This document shows positions 45,050 through 56,647 of a DNA stretch of 64,000 nucleotides, piece by piece. Position numbers and translations under genes: made by a program. The DNA is from Heterobilharzia americana (lineage: Eukaryota; Platyhelminthes; Trematoda; Strigeidida; Schistosomatidae): contig OX104134.1 of assembly GCA_944470555.2 (NCBI GenBank), positions 103,906,701 to 103,970,700 of the forward strand, written 5' to 3'. How positions within the stretch are numbered: the first letter of the stretch is position 1; each line of letters opens with the position of its first letter. The notes under the pieces were generated by a model that saw nothing but the letters and a program-made list of their open reading frames with translations, did no database searches and was not told the DNA's origin.

Positions 45050-46388
45050 ATATCAGCGTCCATGTGTCCGTTGCGATCCATTCCTTGTCTTGCCGCCTCT
45101 TCTTCCTTCCTAATAAGGTTATGCCGGTTTCCTTCTACATCTCTTCCAACAGTTCCAGTGTTCTTCGGCGCAGGTTTCTTCAGGTATGCTGCTTGGTGTC
45201 TCCCATTTTGTCCTGATGGCTGATGTGAATGAAGATGTCGCCTGTAGTTTCATCCTTCAGTTCAATTCAGTTCAGTTCAGTTTCTGTTCTGGGTGGTTGT
45301 TCAACTTGAACTGTGGTCTATCACCAACTCCCTTGAAGGCTTCCAACTTGATTTTGAAGGTAGGTTCTTTGCACTAGACAGTGAGTGGTATGTTCCCCTT
45401 CTTGATGTTTTGTATCCAGTAGTTTGCGTCTCCATTTTCTACAGAGTGAAATGAATTCAATTTAATTGTAAGTGTGTCCATGTGGTGAAATCAAATCCAT
45501 GTGGCTGCCTTGTGAATATCCTTGTGTTTGTACACACTGCCTCACTGCAATCACCAAATCATTAAGTGTGCAGAGGTCAGCAAACAGTTCTCCATTCTCA
45601 TTCTTCATTTCACCAAGTGCTTCTCCACGTGTGATGAGTTCTCTTCTTGTGTTGTCTGCTCCCAGTTTGGCTGGTATTCGTGTCACCCCACCCATTAGAA
45701 TGTTGATGTCGCCATTGCCAACTGGTGTGGGGTCTTGTCCAGTACTGATTGCAGTTGTGTATAGAATTCCTCCTTCTCCAGTATTTGTAGGTGCGTAGCG
45801 TAGCACTTAATGATTGTAAGTTTGCTTCGTTTTGAGTTGAATCCATCTTGCTGCCATGATGGTGATCCTGCAGGAGGAGATTGGTTCCCACTGTATGAGA
45901 GAGAGGGAGAGAGAGAGCCTTCGATGCTCTTCAAGGGATATCATGATAGCGACTGTGAAACTGAGTGTGCTCGTGGTTGTCGTCTGGGTGATAATATTGG
46001 GGTAGATAATTGACTCTCCAGTTGACAGTTTGGAGAGTCGACTTCCATTCCATCTGTAGATTCCTCACAGATCCCTAGTACTCTTGTGCTATATCTTCTC
46101 ATTTCTTTTGCAATCTGGACAGCCTTGCCAGTCAGTGGACATTCCATGTCGCCATGCCTACTTTTGGTTTGATGGAGAGAAGAGAAGGTAGATAGGCTAA
46201 TTGGCTTCCCGAAGGCTTTCACCAGCTGGTGTCATTTCGTCTCCACGATTCCAGTGAGGACTGAGTTTATTTTTGTATCTTTTGTGTGCTTTGTAGTTTG
46301 TTTAGTGATTGTATTTGTTATATGGTGTAGGGTTGCTAGTCGTATACCCAACCTTCCCTCTTTGTGTGGGCGTGAAACCGGCTAGTAG
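45050..46388 (-). mobile_element. RTE family A fragment, 5' portion only
   Basis: On the minus strand it begins with the family 5' sequence (CTACTAGCCGGTTTCACGCC at 46388-46369), runs through the endonuclease with the same stop after TWNV (about 46145-46127), and reaches the linker near 45060, where it stops abruptly. The sequence is nearly identical to 31.5-32.9 kb. Loss of the 3' part is unusual for a target-primed insertion, so a later deletion or a rearrangement is likely. Confidence 0.85.
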
Positions 46389-46494
46389 CTGGCGAACTTT
46401 TTTGCCAGGCTAGGCTGTGAGAGCTGACTGCTAAAGACGTATTTGTTCATTTTGTCTGAATATATCTGGTGATCACCTGTCTTTCGTCGGCAGT

Positions 46495-46971
46495 ATGTGG
46501 CAGTCAGCTTCAGGCCATCAGTGGGGTTCTTTGGAAATTCTGTTTCACCGTGGAATGGCTGCCGCATCTCCATTTAGAACGCTAACGATGGTGACCTATC
46601 GTGGATTGGACGTTTTCGAGGAAAAGCAGGAACCTAATTTTGATTGGCTTGAGACGGTCGTTCGTGGGCACTGGTCACAGATTTCGCGTGTCTTCAATGT
46701 ATTTAACGCGTCTGGCAAGATTTTATCACATCCACTTCCTTCTCTACTTGTTATGCCAATGTCAGCATTTATATGGAATTTTTCAGCTCTTCCCGGTCCC
46801 TATTTGACGGATACATTGCGGTGGTGGACCCTACGCCGCGCGAAATCTCTTCAGCCAGTAGAATTGAATGCTTCATCCACTTACGTTCATCATTACTTGG
46901 AGACTGAGTTGGGTGTTTTTGAGCAGAAGTGCTATGCCAATCCCAAAGTTCAAGTGGCACTGACGTCTTAA
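46495..46971 (+). CDS. Unrecognised 158-residue ORF
   Basis: One open frame from ATG 46495 to TAA, longer than expected by chance in this setting. It has no family I recognise. Visible: TYRGLDVFEEKQEPNFDWLE, a Trp-rich region (RGHWSQ..., IWNFSALPGP, LRWWTLRRAK), and a ELGVFEQKCYANPKVQVALTS end. No signal peptide, long membrane segment or zinc motif is evident. It sits between a family A fragment and unclassified sequence, with no splice context worked out. It could be an exon, a retroposed gene piece or part of an unidentified mobile element. Confidence 0.25.
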   Translation: MWQSASGHQWGSLEILFHRGMAAASPFRTLTMVTYRGLDVFEEKQEPNFDWLETVVRGHWSQISRVFNVFNASGKILSHPLPSLLVMPMSAFIWNFSALPGPYLTDTLRWWTLRRAKSLQPVELNASSTYVHHYLETELGVFEQKCYANPKVQVALTS

Positions 46972-46974
46972 GCA

Positions 46975-48157
46975 TGTCTTTGGCCTAGTGTATTCTTGCG
47001 TTCGCAAGAGTAATTGAGAGTTGCTATTGTTACTATCACATAGAAAATAGTGTAAGTGATGAAAGCCAAGCTGCTGACGTTTAAGGAGCCACAGCTTGAA
47101 AGAACTGTGGCAGTGACTTGAAAAATGCTTTGGTAAAAATAATCTCGTTTTGCGGAGGCCATTTCTACCCCTAAGCCTTTGACGTCGGATGAGGTTGAGT
47201 GAGCTTGGCCGTATCGCGACTCCAGAGCTTGGTACTCACTGACGCTTTATTTACGAAATCCTCTTTATCAAAACAGTAAGCCAAGTAACTTGCCTTTAAC
47301 TTACGTAAAGAAAGAGTTTCTCTTTCTTAACATTCATCAAATAGAGCGCTATCTAATGCTTCGATAACAAGTTCGATTCATTGACCCTCCCGACGCAAGA
47401 TATTATATATGCATGCGATTTATTCGTTCACTATTTCTGAATTACGCTGTAGATGACTGGTCCTTGAAAGCGCGAGAAGTTAACACAGATCAACAGCGAA
47501 GTCGTTATTCAGGATTTGAAACACCAATATAAGATTGCCGTGCCCCAGTATCTGTCTACGAATTGTATACTGTGGTCTTTCTTACTATCTTATACACTGC
47601 TGACCTGCCTGCGCCAGATAGTGTTTACAGCACGAGATAATGAGAGGTATAAACCGGGATGCTGCATTGAAAACTGGGCCAACAGATTGTAAACCAGCAG
47701 CCGGCAGATAGATTTTGGTGTGACAGCACACTAAAACACATTTTCAGTTATAGGGCGAACTTTGAATATATAGACGTTTAGAATATGACATACGTGCTGC
47801 GCAAGCTCCATCCCAGAATACAGATATGGAAAGGAATATTTGCGTTCGGTGGAAAAACGCGTTGCCATACAAAAGTACAGTCATTAAGGTGTACAAAGTA
47901 TGGAGGGAAGGCTAAGAGTATTTTCGACCAGGATGTTAACTGGCTGTGAGAGTACGTAAGCGGGAATTAAGTATGTGACAAGTGAAGTGCCGAAGTAACT
48001 GCCTACTGTGCTAGTGATATATCGCTAGCCAAAAAATCAAAATTCCAATACCTGAAGACCATTCAGGACCCCTGGTTCCGGAATAAGAGGGAAGATTCAG
48101 AGGTCCACGCAGCCATGGATAAATGTTTTCGGAAAGTCTTACAGATCGCAGAAGTGT
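46975..48157. other. No gene recognised
   Basis: Unclassified sequence up to the assembly gap. Frames are short. Confidence 0.4.
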
Positions 48158-48219
48158 NNNNNNNNNNNNNNNNNNNNNNNNNNNNNNNNNNNNNNNNNNN
48201 NNNNNNNNNNNNNNNNNNN
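48158..48219. other. Assembly gap (62 N)
   Basis: Run of N. The true distance and content are unknown. Sequence on the right is family A retrotransposon; that on the left is not recognised. Confidence 0.99.
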
Positions 48220-48221
48220 GG

Positions 48222-49205
48222 CGGATGAAAATATCCTATAAGATTTGGATTTCGTCGATGATGATGATGATTTGTGTCCAATGTCTAGTCGTTGAGATTC
48301 GAAGATCTACAAGTGAGACTAACAAGGTGACAGAAGGGGCGAGGTGAGGCAACGAAGGAGGACGGGACTCCTTCAATGGAAAGTAGAGAAGATAGAGGTG
48401 ATGAAGATACCCAACCAGCAGCAGCAGCGGAGCAACAACAACAACAACGGCAACAAAGCACCAATCACCATCAACGCGAGAAATCTAAAGGAAGTAGTCT
48501 ATTAACCTACATTCCTCGGCACGACAGCGTCCTTTCAACTCAGGTGGTGGCAGTGGCAGTGGCAGTGGTGGCGATGGACATTGAGAATGTTCAAAGCCAG
48601 GATCGGAAAGACAGCAAGACAGGCTTTCACTTATGTAAAAATCAGTGTGGTGATCTACTCCACTCAAACTCCACCTCAGCAGCATAAAGCGTGAACAAGA
48701 TCCGTATTTTCAAGACTAATGTCAGTAAAGTCAGTGCTTCTCTGTGATGGTTAAGAGACTTGGTGAGTTACGAAAAGCACTTTCAACAAACCGCAGACAC
48801 TCATCAACAGCTGCCACCTACGTCCGCTCGATACTGAAGATCAGATGACCAGAATAATAGAATAAGCAACAAGGAACTCTGGGCTGGCTGGCAACGAACG
48901 AACCGAGAACCTATCGCCCAACAATATGCAGAATAGAGTGGAGATGGACTGCGTTGAGCATACACTGAGAAGACCATCCAGGGATATCACGTGCCAGGCC
49001 AGGCCCTCGAGTTGTAGGCAAATGGGAACCGATGAGTTGGGCGTTTCAGCTGAGGGTGACATGGAGCAGATGGTGTGAGGAATAAATGAAAGTCTATGGG
49101 CAGTTGTTGAGCCGGGTTGAAAGACTAGAGAGAAGATAGTTAAATGGCCTTATGTGCTGAATCCCTGTGTTCGACTAGGAACAAGACGGACAAATAACAA
49201 TGATA
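48222..49205 (+). mobile_element. RTE family A 3' fragment
   Basis: Starts next to the gap near the RT catalytic box (a NILEDLDFVDD..LCPMS-like region at 48229-48280), then the Gln run (48417-48457), the Gly-encoding run (48545-48575), and the C-terminal part. It ends in CGACTAGGAACAAGACGGACAAATAA with a short AT-rich tail near 49205. Frames broken. Confidence 0.8.
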
Positions 49206-49495
49206 GCGATAATAATAGCAAGCGCAGAGATCATTCTACTTCGTAACACTGAAATATACGTTCCGTTATTGGGTGGATGTTAAACGTCTCAATAGGCGAA
49301 ACATGATATATATGACACAAGTTTATTGCTGTTTCAATGGTACGGAAATAGAGGGTGACGTCGATTTTCAACTGTTTCTTACAGGTAGCAGTAAATATGC
49401 TGTCACCTCTTCAGTTACCACCCGTTTGACCTCCTCTAGAATGCCTTCTTCTTCCTCGAAGCAGGGGATGGGCGTCTTGTCGATCTCTGAAATCT
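49206..49495. other. No gene recognised
   Basis: Short stretch between two retroelement remnants. The frame at 49273-49497 has no recognisable motif. Confidence 0.4.
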
Positions 49496-49499
49496 GACT

Positions 49500-50010
49500 G
49501 CAAATTCGCATACGCCTACAGATACACTATCGTTTGTTTATTACTCCCGACACTGCTGATCAAACTGCGTCAGACATTGTAAATATCAGTAGCTAACGCG
49601 AAGTATATATCGGGATATTGTATCTGTCAACCAGCGGGAGAAAGCTTTCATCAGTACACTTAGATGAAATGTCCAGTTGTGAGTTGTTGAGTATAAAAAC
49701 ACAATACTGTGGAATAGAATGCTGCAGTCTGTAAGCAGATTTAGAGGTGGGGTCTTGCAGAAGTGAAATAAAATGTCCCTTAATCTTAGTATTACCTAAG
49801 GGTAGTAAGGACGGCGACATAATTATATCTAGCAATTCAGTAATATAAAACAGAAAAAACTGGGGTTCAAGTTCAGTCCCTTATGGAACCCCAGAAATAA
49901 ATGCTTTCCACTCAGATAATACTCCATTTGCTCTGGTCTTTTGCATCCTAGCATTCGATTAGTCCCTAAGCCACTCTTTCGTATTAACGCCTGTACCGAA
50001 ACCTGCGGTT
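49500..50010 (-). mobile_element. Degenerate CR1/SR1-like RT fragment
   Basis: Minus strand from about 50010: KEWLRD.SNARMQKTRANGVLSEWKAFISGVP.GTEL.P.FF, the RT motif B region, followed by LLDIIMSPSLLPLGNTKIKGH (49835-49775), the equivalent of the catalytic 'FADDTK' block. Then comes QYCVFILNNSQLDISSKC, the 'L.LN..KC' block. Stops and substitutions in all motifs. Differs clearly from the RTE families. Confidence 0.65.
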
Positions 50011-50565
50011 TTTTCAGTGAGGCAAGTGAAACGTCTCATCAAGTACCTTACACAAATGAGGATACATAACACCAATGAGCAGTTTATTATATTGTAATCT
50101 CAGTTGTTCTTTTCTAGCTAAAAGCAAGTTCATTAAACAGGGGTGCCCGTATCAGAAATCGTGTTCCTCTTATGCCAACGAACTTTGGGATTCCACCTGA
50201 CCCGGCAATCTGTCTTTCATAATTTTTTTCACAGACGTTCATGACTGCAAGTCTAACCGCTAGGGTAACGGAGGCCACTTTTCTGAGTTGTCTGGCGGGA
50301 ATGGCAAGAGTGGATGGAGTGGGTTGTTAGTGTTAATCAACTACGTTTACGTCTCCGGTTGTACGTAGATTAGGTGGTAAATAAAGAATAAAAATATGAA
50401 ATAAGTGCACAAACACAAAAGGGAAGGAGCGTACCAGTTTTGAAATATTTGTATACGATAGTAATGAACTCCTTGGGTCAGGCGCTTATTCTTCTTAATT
50501 ATTGAATAATAACTACTGGGAGTAACACGCTGTAGTTAAGAGAGACTTGAAAACATTGTAATTAC
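50011..50565. other. No gene recognised
   Basis: May include further upstream parts of the CR1-like element, but I could not identify motifs. Confidence 0.35.
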
Positions 50566-50569
50566 CTGG

Positions 50570-51634
50570 GAAGAGATCAACGTAGATAGAGCCAATAAAA
50601 GATGATGAAGGAAATGTAGTTACCAGCGAAGAGAAAAAAAGTAACAATGGGCTGACTACCTCAAAAAAATCTTGAATCGACCGCCACCACCACCACCTAC
50701 ACTTCGTCCAGAAATACCACCCGCAACCACAGAACTACTAGTGAACACAGGCCCTACAACAACAGTGGAAGTCCTGAGCACCATAAAGCTACTGAAATGT
50801 GGGAAAGCAGCAGGACCAGATGGAATCCCACCAGAAGCACTGAGAGCAGACGCTGAGACAACAGCGGACACCCTCACACCACACCACCATTGAAGAAGGT
50901 CTGGAAGGAAGGGAAGGTACCTACCAATTTATGGGAAGAAGGGCTATCTTGTCAAACTGCCGAAGAAGGGAGACCTCAGTGTTTGCAAGAACTGGCGCGG
51001 AATAATGCTCCACTCCTGTCCACCCAAGCAAGCAAGATGTCAAGCCGCATCATTCTGGAGAGACTAAACGATGCACTGGATTCAAAACTACGACCGGAAC
51101 AGGCAGGCTGGCTGCCTTCAGGAATTATAATCATGTGTGGACCAAATTCAACGCCACACTACGCATCATCATAGAACAGAGTGCAGAGTAGCAGTCAACT
51201 CTACACCTCAACTTCATCGACTTTGAGAAGGCCTTTGACAGCGTCGACAGAGAGGAAATTTGGAAGCTGCTTCAATACTACGGAATACCAAAAACACTTA
51301 TCAACCTCATTCAGTAACTATATGAAGATGCCACATGCCAAGTATTTCAAAATGGCAGGCTCAGTGATGCCTTTGAAGTGTAGACAGGAGTGAAAAAAGG
51401 TTGCCTACTATCACCCATGATATCCCTCATTGTAGTGGAATAGATCATGCAACAAACGGTGTGCAGCGAGAAGAGGGGAATACGATAGACCGGAGAAAAG
51501 AACCTAGAACATTTGGAATTCGCCTATGATTTATGTGTGATGTCGCACAAAGTGAAAGATCAACAGGCGAAAACTAAAAGCTGACAGAAGAAGCAGGGCA
51601 ATGAATACAGGAATTTCACTGAATGTAAAGTAGA
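50570..51634 (+). mobile_element. RTE family A fragment, RT N-terminal half
   Basis: Close to 7090-8150: TVEVLSTIKLLKCGKAAGPDGIP (50765-50830), SRIILERLNDALDSKLRPEQAG (51040-51100), LNFIDFEKAFDSVDREEIWKL (51210-51270), GVKKGCLLSPM (51390), and a LEFAYDLCVMSHK version of the catalytic box (51515-51550). It is cut at 51634 by the LTR of the next element. Frameshifts throughout. Confidence 0.8.
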
Positions 51635-51978
51635 TGCAGCGTCACATACTTCCACAAAGTCAATAGCCTAGGATTGACGACTTTCAACATTGATGCTGAT
51701 CTTGATAGTTTAACTGGACTCGCTAAGCTCAAGGCACCCGGTCAAGCATCCCTGCCATTTGACACGCTGTCGTGTTACGTTGCATTGCTCGTATTCGACT
51801 CTCTAGCCAGTCAGTTGGAACGCATCGGTATCTTCTCACAACCATCCAAATATACTATTCCATCCGACTACGCTAACGTGTTCTTCCTTGGTCGCGTATT
51901 CGTGGGTATATAACGAGTTCGAATAATCAGTGATTGGTCTTTGCGTCTGTCAAGTTCGCACCAGAACAAATACTAAAT
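51635..51978 (+). repeat. Gypsy-type LTR (plus element, 5')
   Basis: 344 bp, starting TGCAGCGTCAC and ending ..CTAAAT. The same LTR occurs at 56991-56648 and 54534-54190 on the minus strand. It contains a TATATAA box at about 51906. TGG of the presumed tRNA primer site follows directly (51979). Confidence 0.85.
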
Positions 51979-52106
51979 TGGTCAGCCCGACGTGATCACA
52001 TATCCCGACCAATAACAAGTAGTGAATTGGTGAGCCTGTTCCATTCTATATTTGTATATTGTTTTCATTTCGATAACATTTATATATCCATTTACTACAC
52101 TTTCTC

Positions 52107-52945
52107 ATGTCCGACCACACTCCTAAGCTTATTCGTATTAAGCCGACTTCGAACACGATCCAACTCATGCCATATTGGCCAGACAATGCAGAAACATGGT
52201 TTCTGTATGCCGAGGCCGATTTTCAAGAACGGGGCGTCTCAGATCCTCAATCTCGATTTCTTGCTGTCATACGTTCACTACCGCGAGAATTAAACAGGTA
52301 TGTTACAGCACACATGTTTAATCCTGAAGTAAGTAACCCTTATGCACTTCTAAAGGCGGCACTCTTGAAGAAAAGCGATCTGACAGATCGCCAGCGTCTA
52401 GACGAATTACTTCGTAACATCGAGCTAGGGAGCCGCTCAGCTACTGAAGTCCTCGCACGCATGCGAGAAGTAATCGGCTCACGAACACTTGACGATGGTT
52501 TCTTCCGAGAACTATTTCTCTCGAAACTACCACAACCGGTGCAAACCGTGTTGGTGACACTCCAGTCAGCCCACTCGATGACCTGGCAGCCTCAGCAGAT
52601 AAAATACTGGAGATATCCAGCAGACCCGTCTCCAACGTATATTCTATCTGTGACAAACCAGAGAGCCAGGATTCAGAGGTGACCAAGTTGTGCAACTCTG
52701 TGAAACGGTTGCAAGAATCTCGAAGTCCTAGTTCGCGTAGCACTTCACAGAAACGCACCTTGGCGCATCGCAACAGCTCGCGTGGCTGCCCCAAAACTAA
52801 ACCTAACGGGGTGGAAAACCCTGAATGGTGCTGGTTTCATAACACTTACGGAGACGAAGCCAGAAAATGTCGGAGACCATGCAGTTTTAAGAAGGACCCA
52901 AACTCAGGAAACGGTCACGCCGGCACGTGTTCGTGGCAACCGTAG
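52107..52945 (+). pseudogene. Gypsy gag, frameshifted
   Basis: Structural capsid-nucleocapsid protein. It starts at ATG 52107 (MSDHTPKLIRIKPT), runs through WPDNAETWFLYAEADFQERGV (capsid start) and LLKAALLKKSDLTDRQRLDELL (a conserved Gypsy capsid block). A one-base loss near 52567, compared with the minus copy, shifts the frame. Nucleocapsid sequence resumes in another frame at 52679-52945, with a Ser/Arg-rich stretch and ENPEWCWFHNTYGDEARKC, a C/H cluster as in related elements. Confidence 0.8.
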
Positions 52946-52959
52946 CCGGCGGAAAAAGC

Positions 52960-53643
52960 CGTTTACTCTACGTCACCGACGTTTAAACGAAAGTCCGCTA
53001 CCTCGTTGACACCGGCGCAGAAGTTAGCGCTCTTCCAGCAACGACAAAGGAGCGTCATCATGACCCATCCTTCAATCTTCAAACAGCCAACGGCAAGGCA
53101 ATCGCGACATTCGGGAGACAGTATACCTACGTCAACCAAGGTTTGCGCAAACCTATCCACTGGATCTTCCTCCTTGCCGACGTCTCTATGCCCATCATTG
53201 GCATAGATTTGCTAAACCACTACGATCTACTCGTAGATGCTCGCCGTCGACGACTGATAGATAACAACACAAAGTTATCTATTGGCGGCACCACCTATGG
53301 AGGTCCGAGTTTAGCCACCGTTAGGACTAAACAATCAGGCGACGCGTCCTACCAGGCAGTTCTGGAGAAATATCCAGAGCTACAGCAACCGAAGCACACT
53401 CTTCCGTGCATAACCAGCAATGTTATGCATCACGTGACAACCACAGGTCCACCTGTGGCATCCAAAGCGTGCCGTCTAGCCCCCGATAAGCTCCAAACGG
53501 CGAAAAATGAATCCGACCACATGCTCGAACTGGGCATTATCAGACCATCAAACAGCCCTTGGGTATCACCATTGCACATGGTTCTCAAAAAGGATAGCAA
53601 CCACTGGCGTCCAACCGGTGATTACCGAAGGCTCAACGCCTAA
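52960..53643 (+). pseudogene. Gypsy pol N-terminal part (protease, RT start)
   Basis: The protease active site reads YLVDTGAEVSALPATTKERH (about 52993-53060). It is followed by PIIGIDLLNHYDLLVD (53190-53237), a linker, SNVMHHVTTTGPPVASKACR (53419-53475), and the first RT block SPLHMVLKKDSNHWRPTGDY to YRRLNA, ended by a stop at 53641. The frame of 53143-53643 is open. The catalytic RT motifs that should follow are deleted. Confidence 0.8.
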
Positions 53644-54189
53644 ACAACACCGATGGATAGCTCAATTATCGAAATTCTTGACGATGTGCCTGGGAATGCA
53701 CAGTTACAACAACCATCGGCGCAACAGAAAACACGATCAGGTCGAACCGTCAGGTTCTCGGAGTATTTAAAGTCGTATTCAACTTAGTGGTGTGAAGTAA
53801 GATGTACCAACCATTTTTTTTACTTACAAATTTTTTTCCGAGGCACTATTTTTCTTATTTACCGGCAATGGGCAAATCCTTGTACATTTTGCCTTTTTAT
53901 GTCACTTTTTCTATTGCCATGTAATGATAACTTTTTTTAAAAAACGGAGAAAATAAGCTTCTACTTTACTTTCGATACATTTGTGTATACATAATTCCCA
54001 ATTTTGCGAGGCGTTTTCATGGTATTAAAGATATTCATTTATATTCCAGGTGCAACGAGCAAAGGAAGAAACGTCAAAACAAACTGAGGACTGCGATCGA
54101 CGTACGATTCGATTTATTGTATTTTATTTTTAATTGCCACGACACCCTAGAATAAGTTCAGACAACCAGAGCTACTTCACGCAGTGAGC

Positions 54190-54534
54190 ATTTAGGATTT
54201 CTTCTGCTGCGAACTTGACAGACGCAAAGACCAATCACTGATTATTCGAACTCGTTATATACCCACGAATACGCGACCAAGGAAGAACACGATAGCGTAG
54301 TCGGATGGAATAGTATATTTGGATGGTTATGCCAAAATACCGATGCGTTCCAACTAACTGGCTAGAGAGTCGAATACGAGCAATGCAACGTAACACGACA
54401 GCGTGCCAAATGGCCAGGATGCTTGACCGGGTGCCTTCAGCTTAGCGAGTCCAGTTAAACTATCAAGGTCAGCATCGATGTCGAAAGTCGTCAAACCCTA
54501 GGCTACTGATTTTGGGGAAGTGTATGACGCTACA
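54190..54534 (-). repeat. Gypsy-type LTR (minus element, 3')
   Basis: 345 bp, minus strand, TGTAGCGTCATAC to ..CTAAAT. It is preceded (54536-54548) by a purine run, AGGGGGGGAGTG on the minus strand, the expected polypurine tract. A few percent different from the 5' LTR by eye. Confidence 0.85.
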
Positions 54535-54889
54535 GATCACTCCCCCCCTAGTGGGTTCGTGAGGACCCTAAGACGATACCAGCCGGAAGTAAAAACCCAG
54601 TGGTTTCTCCACTGGTAAAACTCTTCCGATGGGCTGACTGCGTGAGGTGGCCCCTGGTTGTCTGAACCTTATTCTAGGGTGTCGTGGCGATTAAATAAAT
54701 AAAATACAATAAATGGAATTGTACGTCGGTCGCGGTCATCTGTTCCTTTCGACGTTCCGTCCAGTGCTCGTTGCACCTGGAATATAAATAAAAGTCTTTA
54801 ATACCACGAAAACGTTGCCTAAAAATGGGAATTATTTATATATCAACATATCGAAAAATAAAAATTTACGCTTATCTTTACCGTTTTTT

Positions 54890-55699
54890 TTAAAATTTCA
54901 TTACATGGTAAATAAAAATTGATATAAAAAGGCAAAGTATACGAGGGTTTGTATTGATGTATCGGGTAGGAGTCCGGAGTTGTTTTGGCGTTGAGCCTTC
55001 GGTAATCACCGGTTGGACGCCAGTCACTGCTATCCTTTTGGGAACCATGTGCAATGGCGATGCCCAAGGATTGTTCGACGGTCTGATAATGCCCAGGTCG
55101 AGCATGTGGTCGAATTCATTTTTCGCCGTTTGGAGCTTATCGGGGGCTAGACGGCGCGCTTTGGATGCCACAGGTGGACCTGTGGTTGTGACGTGATGCA
55201 TAACATTGCTGGTTATGCACGGAAGAGTGTGCTTCGGTTGCTGTAACTCTGGATATTTCTCCAGAACTGCCTGGTAGGACGCGTCGTCTGATTGTTTAGT
55301 CCTAACGATGGCTAAACTCGGACCTACATAGGTGGTGCCGCCAATGGATAACTTTGTGCTGTTATCTATCAGTCGTCGACGGCGAGCATCTACGAGTAGA
55401 TCGTAATGGTTTAGCAAATCTATGCCAATGATGGGCATAGAGACGTCTGCCAGGAGGAAAATCCAGTGGATAGGTTTGCGTAAACCTAAGTTGAGGTAGG
55501 CATACCGTCTCCCGAATGTCGCGATTGCCTTGCCGTTGGCTGCTTGAAGATTGAAGGATGGGTCAAGATGACGCTCCTTTGTCGTTGCTGGAAGAATGCT
55601 AACTTCTGCGCCGGTGTCGACGAGGTAGCGGACTTTCGTTTTAATATCGGTGACGTAGAGCAAACGGCTTTTTCCGCCGGCTACGGTTGCCGTGAGCAC
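54890..55699 (-). CDS. Gypsy pol remnant: protease and start of RT
   Basis: 269 codons. The frame overlaps the end of gag by 19 nt and is in the -1 frame relative to it, the usual gag-pol arrangement for frameshift expression. The Met at 55699 is followed by ATVAGGKSRLLYVTDIKTK and the protease site YLVDTGAEVSILPATTKERH (residues about 26-45). Later PIIGIDLLNHYDLLVD and the RT start SPLHMV..RI..TGVQPVITEG appear, with a one-base frame slip after HMV (near 55045) so that WRPTGDYRRLNAKTTPDSYP is read in the neighbouring frame (55020-54960). After that the sequence is 3' non-coding, not polymerase. Confidence 0.75.
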   Translation of the reverse strand: MLTATVAGGKSRLLYVTDIKTKVRYLVDTGAEVSILPATTKERHLDPSFNLQAANGKAIATFGRRYAYLNLGLRKPIHWIFLLADVSMPIIGIDLLNHYDLLVDARRRRLIDNSTKLSIGGTTYVGPSLAIVRTKQSDDASYQAVLEKYPELQQPKHTLPCITSNVMHHVTTTGPPVASKARRLAPDKLQTAKNEFDHMLDLGIIRPSNNPWASPLHMVPKRIAVTGVQPVITEGSTPKQLRTPTRYINTNPRILCLFISIFIYHVMKF

Positions 55700-56519
55700 G
55701 TGCCGGCGTGACCGTTTCCCGAGTTTGGGTCCTTCTTAAAACGGCATGGTTTACGACATTTTCTGGCTTCATCCCCGTAAGTGTTATGAAACCAGCACCA
55801 TTCAGGGTTTTCCACCCTGTTGGGTTTCGTTTTAGGGCTACCACGCGACTTGCTGCGATGCGCCAAGGTGCGTTTCCGTGAAGTGCTACGTGATCTAGGA
55901 CTTCGAGATCGTAGCAACCGTCTCACAGAGTTGCACAACTTGGTCACCTCTGAATCCTGGCGCTCTGTTTTGTCGCAGATAGAATATACGTTGGAGACGG
56001 GTCTGCTGGATATCTCCAGTATTTTATCTGCTGAGGCTGCCAGGTCGTCGAGTGGGACTGACTGGAGTGTCACCAACACGGTTTGCACCGGTTGTGGTAG
56101 TTTCGAGAGAAATAGTTCTCGGAAGAAACCATCGTCAAATGTTCGTGCACCGATTACTTCTCGCATGCGTGCGAGGACTTCAGTAGCTGAGTGGCTGCCT
56201 AGCTCGATGTTACGAAGTAATTCGTCTAGACGTTGGCGATCTGTGAGATCGCTTTTCTTCAAGAGTGCGGCCTTTAGAAGTGCATAAGGGTCACTTACTT
56301 CAGGATTAAACATGTTTGCTGTAACATACCTGTTTAATTCTCGCGGTAGTGAACGTATGACAGCAAGAAATCGAGATTGAGGATCTGAGACACCCTGTTC
56401 TCGAAAATCTGCCTCGGCATACAGAAACCATGTTTCTGCATTGTCTGGCCAATATGGCACGAGTTGGATCGTGTTCGAGTCGGCTTAATACGAATAAGCT
56501 TGGGAGTGTGGTCGGACAT
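55681..56519 (-). pseudogene. Gypsy gag, one N-terminal frameshift
   Basis: The start MSDHTPKLIRIKPT lies at 56519, but a one-base loss near 56478 compared with the plus copy shifts the frame. From 56460 the rest (259 codons) is open: capsid block WPDNAETWFLYAEADFREQGV, LNRYVTANMFNPEVSDPYAL, LDELLRNIELGSHSATEVLAR, ILEISSRPVSNVYSICDKTE. Then come the Arg/Ser-rich basic stretch and the nucleocapsid C/H cluster PEWCWFHNTYGDEARKCRKPC. Better preserved than its plus-strand neighbour. Confidence 0.8.
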
Positions 56520-56647
56520 GAGAAAGTGTAGTAAATGGATATATAAATGTTATCGAAATGAAAACAATAAACAAATATAAAATGGAACAGGCTCACCAAT
56601 TCAATACTTGTTATTGGTCGGGATATGTGATCACGTCGGGCTCACCA

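Larger units (their letters stand above)
51635..54189 (+). mobile_element. Internally deleted Gypsy-type LTR retrotransposon, plus strand
   Basis: 5' LTR, primer-binding site, gag, protease and only the first RT motif. The frame then jumps (about 53640-53700) to a TRSGRTVRFSEYLK end, the typical C-terminus of Gypsy integrase. Most of RT, all of RNase H and most of integrase are missing. Downstream 3' sequence (53770-54189) is shared with the minus element at 54570-54940. Its own 3' LTR is absent; instead the minus element's LTR abuts at 54190. Gag and pol carry frameshifts, so the copy is inactive. Confidence 0.85.
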
